Assembly (NCBI GenBank): GCA_020848015.1
Contig: JADLBA010000170.1
Coordinates: 1-8,073, forward strand
Direction of reading: 5' to 3'
Origin: Crocinitomicaceae bacterium
Lineage (GTDB): Bacteria > Bacteroidota > Bacteroidia > Flavobacteriales_D > Sanyastnellaceae
DNA: 8,073 nt
Positions 5,561 to 8,073 of the stretch are shown in pieces. The position numbers and the translations under genes were made by a program. A model generated the notes under the pieces. That model made no database searches and had not been told where the DNA came from. It saw only the letters and a list, made by a program, of their open reading frames with translations. Each line of letters opens with the position of its first letter. Position 1 is the first letter of the stretch.

Positions 5561-8073
5561 ATGCAGCATTTCGGACGATCTATATTATCTGTTTTTATTT
5601 CAGTAGTCATCCTCTCTTCCTGCTCAATCAGCCGGAAAATACCAGAAGGTGAAGTATATTTCAAGAACCACCGGTTGGTAATACACGATGCGCCAGAGGA
5701 ATATGCTATCAGCAAGGATGAACTATTTTCTCTTACGCGCATAAAACCCAACCGGCGCATTTTATGGGTCAGGTTCAACCTTCGTATTTATTGCTGGCTC
5801 GTACCGGAGAAAAAACTAAAGAAGAGCATTGAAAACACGGAAGAGCGCTGTGCGAAAAAAAATCAGCACCGGTTATTGAAAGAAAAAAAACCTAAAACAT
5901 GCAAGAGTCTCTGGAGTTGGCTTGCCTACACTGTCGGCGAGCCTCCTGTATTACTCGATACAGTAAAGGTGAAAAGGTCGGCAGAACAAATGAATGTTCT
6001 ATTAGAAAAGAATGGTTTTTTCAACGGTAAAGTGACTTCAGAAATTTTATACAGCGACAGCAGTACATGGTTTTGGAAAAACAGGAGAAAAAGTGAAACA
6101 GTATATCATGTATATCCCGGAACTCCTTATCACATCAGGAATGTGGTCTATGACATCGAGGATCCCGGTATGGTGAGGCGTACAGATGATCTGAAAAAAG
6201 CAGCCCTGATCGCTCCCGGAATGATTTTTCAGGTAAACCTGCTCGATCGGGAAAGAGACAGGATCACTGATTATTTTAACAATCATGGATATTATGAATT
6301 CACAAAAGATTTTATTGTTTACGATGCTGATAGTACTGTGGGCAACCGGGAGGTGGATATTATCCTGAAACTGAAAACACAGAAGATTCCTTCTCCGGTA
6401 CACCCTGACAGCCTTCTCAGTGTGCCGCACAAAAAATATTTTATAGAGAATGTGTTTGTCAATACCAACTATAACCCTCTCACTCCCGACTTAGAGCCAC
6501 TGAGCCAGATAACCAACGATGAAGGAATTATTATCCAGAGTAGTGGCAAGCCGGAAATAAAACCCACATTGATCACCTATATCACTTATATCAAGCAAAA
6601 AGAAGGCTATCAGAAAAAAAATATTGATCTCACTTACAAGCGATATGCACAGTTGGGAGTTGCCCGGTCAGTAAATATTCAACTTGTACCCAAAAAGCAA
6701 ATTGACAGTACGGGGTTGTATGGATTGGATGCTCACATACTGATGAATCCTGCACGAAAACAGTCGCTCAGCTTTGATCCCAGGGTTACCAACCGTTCCG
6801 GAAATATGGGCATATACGGCAATTTTGTATATGGGCATAAGAATTTGTTTCATGGGGCAGAGAGTCTTCGATTGAGCATTGTTACAGGTTTTGAAGCCTC
6901 ACAAACGCTGGGGCAGGGAAGTACCAGTAGTGTTGCCGAACAACAGATCGAGCGTAGTTTCCGCCTGAATACTTTCGAGATCGGCCCTGAGTTGAACATT
7001 AGTATTCCGCGGCTGTGGCCATTTGGATATTCATGGTCGAGCCAGAACAGCGACCCTAAGGCCGTTTTTAGTGGTGCCGTCAATTACCAGCGTCGTCCGG
7101 ACTATGAGCGAACACTGACTCAGATCGGTTATGGTTGGGACTGGATAGAAAACCCAAACAAAGTTACCAGGATCAATATCCGTTTAGTGGAGGTCTCACT
7201 GATCAAGATCGAAAAATCACCTGACTTTGAAGCTTTCATTCAGCGGCTCAACGACGGCTTTCTTGCAAACAGCTATCGCGATCATTTGATTGCTGCATCA
7301 CGAATCGGTTTCACACTCAATACACAAAAGAAAAAATTACAGCGAAGCTATATCTATTACAAATCAACAATTTTAGAATCTGCGGGCAACTTACTTTATG
7401 CCTATTATAAAAATTCCGGGAATAAACCCGATAAGGTCGGAAGTTATGAGATCAACGGAATTCGATTTGCACATTACCTGAAGACCGATCACGATCTCAG
7501 GTATTATTTTAATTCGAACGATAAGAATTCATTTGTAGCGCGAGCATATAGCGGATTGGGCGTACCGCTGAAAAATCTGAATGTATTACCATTTGAAAAG
7601 AGTTTTTTCAGCGGTGGTGCCAATGGGCTGCGCGCATGGCAGGCGCGAACGCTTGGTCCTGGTTCATACAGGGATACAACTGCTGTCCGCACCTTCAATA
7701 ATATCGGAGACATCAAGCTGGAGTTCAATGTTGAATACCGATTCAAACTCACCCAGATGCTGAATGCCGCTTTTTTTGTGGATGCCGGAAATATCTGGCT
7801 GCTGAATTCCGATGAAGTCCGGTCGGGCGCTCAATTCAAATTCAGTCGCTTTGCCAGTGAAATTGCTGTGGGAGCCGGTGCAGGGCTCCGGTTAGACTTT
7901 GATTTTTTCCTTGTGCGTCTCGATATGGGAGTGCCATTGAAAGACCCTCAGAAAATACAGGGTGAGCGCTGGATATGGCAGCCAAAAACCGAGTATCTAC
8001 AGTACCTTAACAGGATTTCCAATACAGGGCAGAGTACCTACAAGAACCGACCGGTATTGAATCTGGGAATAGG
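5561..8073 (+). CDS. tamL: TamL-type Omp85 (BamA/TamA family) outer membrane lipoprotein, 3'-truncated by the window edge
   Basis: The frame is open from the ATG at 5561 to the last base: 837 codons plus two bases, no stop. It is an outer-membrane beta-barrel assembly protein of the Omp85 superfamily; the Bacteroidota TamA counterpart, TamL, differs by being a lipoprotein. Here a hydrophobic leader ends in the lipobox LSSC with Cys21 (codon 5621-5623), then KIPEGEVYFKNHRL, a typical TamL opening. POTRA-like repeats occupy about 29-400: the first holds IKPNRRILWVRFNLRIY (61-77), a Lys-rich insert follows (83-115), then GEPPVLLDTV; the second has the NGFFNGKV turn (151-158); the third has HIRNVVYDIED and RERDRITDYFNNHGYYEF (230-247). 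From about 407 the sequence alternates like barrel strands. The conserved L6 motif appears as SGGANGLRAW (684-693, Arg691) followed by GPGSY (699-703). Strands near the edge (FFLVRLDMGVPL) and the missing terminal strand suggest the stop is close by. TamB would be the expected partner. Confidence 0.92.
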   Translation, partial: MQHFGRSILSVFISVVILSSCSISRKIPEGEVYFKNHRLVIHDAPEEYAISKDELFSLTRIKPNRRILWVRFNLRIYCWLVPEKKLKKSIENTEERCAKKNQHRLLKEKKPKTCKSLWSWLAYTVGEPPVLLDTVKVKRSAEQMNVLLEKNGFFNGKVTSEILYSDSSTWFWKNRRKSETVYHVYPGTPYHIRNVVYDIEDPGMVRRTDDLKKAALIAPGMIFQVNLLDRERDRITDYFNNHGYYEFTKDFIVYDADSTVGNREVDIILKLKTQKIPSPVHPDSLLSVPHKKYFIENVFVNTNYNPLTPDLEPLSQITNDEGIIIQSSGKPEIKPTLITYITYIKQKEGYQKKNIDLTYKRYAQLGVARSVNIQLVPKKQIDSTGLYGLDAHILMNPARKQSLSFDPRVTNRSGNMGIYGNFVYGHKNLFHGAESLRLSIVTGFEASQTLGQGSTSSVAEQQIERSFRLNTFEIGPELNISIPRLWPFGYSWSSQNSDPKAVFSGAVNYQRRPDYERTLTQIGYGWDWIENPNKVTRINIRLVEVSLIKIEKSPDFEAFIQRLNDGFLANSYRDHLIAASRIGFTLNTQKKKLQRSYIYYKSTILESAGNLLYAYYKNSGNKPDKVGSYEINGIRFAHYLKTDHDLRYYFNSNDKNSFVARAYSGLGVPLKNLNVLPFEKSFFSGGANGLRAWQARTLGPGSYRDTTAVRTFNNIGDIKLEFNVEYRFKLTQMLNAAFFVDAGNIWLLNSDEVRSGAQFKFSRFASEIAVGAGAGLRLDFDFFLVRLDMGVPLKDPQKIQGERWIWQPKTEYLQYLNRISNTGQSTYKNRPVLNLGI

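Noticed and set aside
5506..7752. Several minus-strand open frames of about 60-130 residues opposite tamL, and a 60-residue plus-strand frame at 7581-7763
   Set aside because: All sit within the tamL reading frame, which shows continuous TamL features from lipobox to barrel; none has recognisable protein character.
1..8073. CRISPR arrays, tRNA or rRNA genes, insertion sequences, riboswitches, toxin-antitoxin or defence genes
   Set aside because: Reading both strands, I saw no regularly spaced repeats, cloverleaf-like segments, transposase motifs, terminal inverted repeats or defence-type domains; nearly all bases are taken by six housekeeping or envelope genes.

Overview
The window looks like a stretch of chromosome from a member of the Bacteroidota, probably near Bacteroidales or Cytophagales; the genus cannot be told. 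Four things point there. The signal peptidase I is of the long Bacteroidota form. There is a GldG-type ABC auxiliary protein, which is typical of this phylum. The Omp85 protein at the right edge carries a lipoprotein signal (the TamL form, characteristic of Bacteroidota and relatives). No gene start has a clear Shine-Dalgarno sequence; the upstream regions are A/T-rich instead. The DNA is moderately AT-rich and coding is dense, with standard stop codons (TAA, TGA).

Layout from left to right. (1) The 3' part of lepB, a signal peptidase I whose start lies outside the window, overlaps by one base a WbqC-family gene (TAATG junction). (2) After a 75-bp AT-rich gap come gldG and, 5 bp downstream, a gene for a DUF4340-like membrane-anchored protein; these two look like one transcript. 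(3) On the minus strand, ending 4 bp from the DUF4340-like gene, is a TrmH/SpoU-family RNA 2'-O-methyltransferase. (4) After a 133-bp divergent intergenic region, a long plus-strand gene for a TamL-type Omp85 outer membrane lipoprotein runs off the right edge with no stop codon.

Much of the content concerns the cell envelope. LepB cleaves signal peptides of exported proteins at the inner membrane. GldG and the DUF4340-like protein are the presumed periplasm-facing parts of an ABC-type complex whose permease (GldF) and ATPase are not encoded here. TamL would act in outer-membrane assembly, usually with TamB, which may lie just beyond the window. The methyltransferase is a translation/RNA-modification gene that only shares the intergenic region.

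I see no mobile element, CRISPR array, tRNA, rRNA, riboswitch, phage gene or defence system, and no gene-free stretch above 300 bases. I do not find a convincing undescribed system. The most useful leads are the GldG/DUF4340 pair separated from gldF and the lipoprotein Omp85 gene cut by the window edge.
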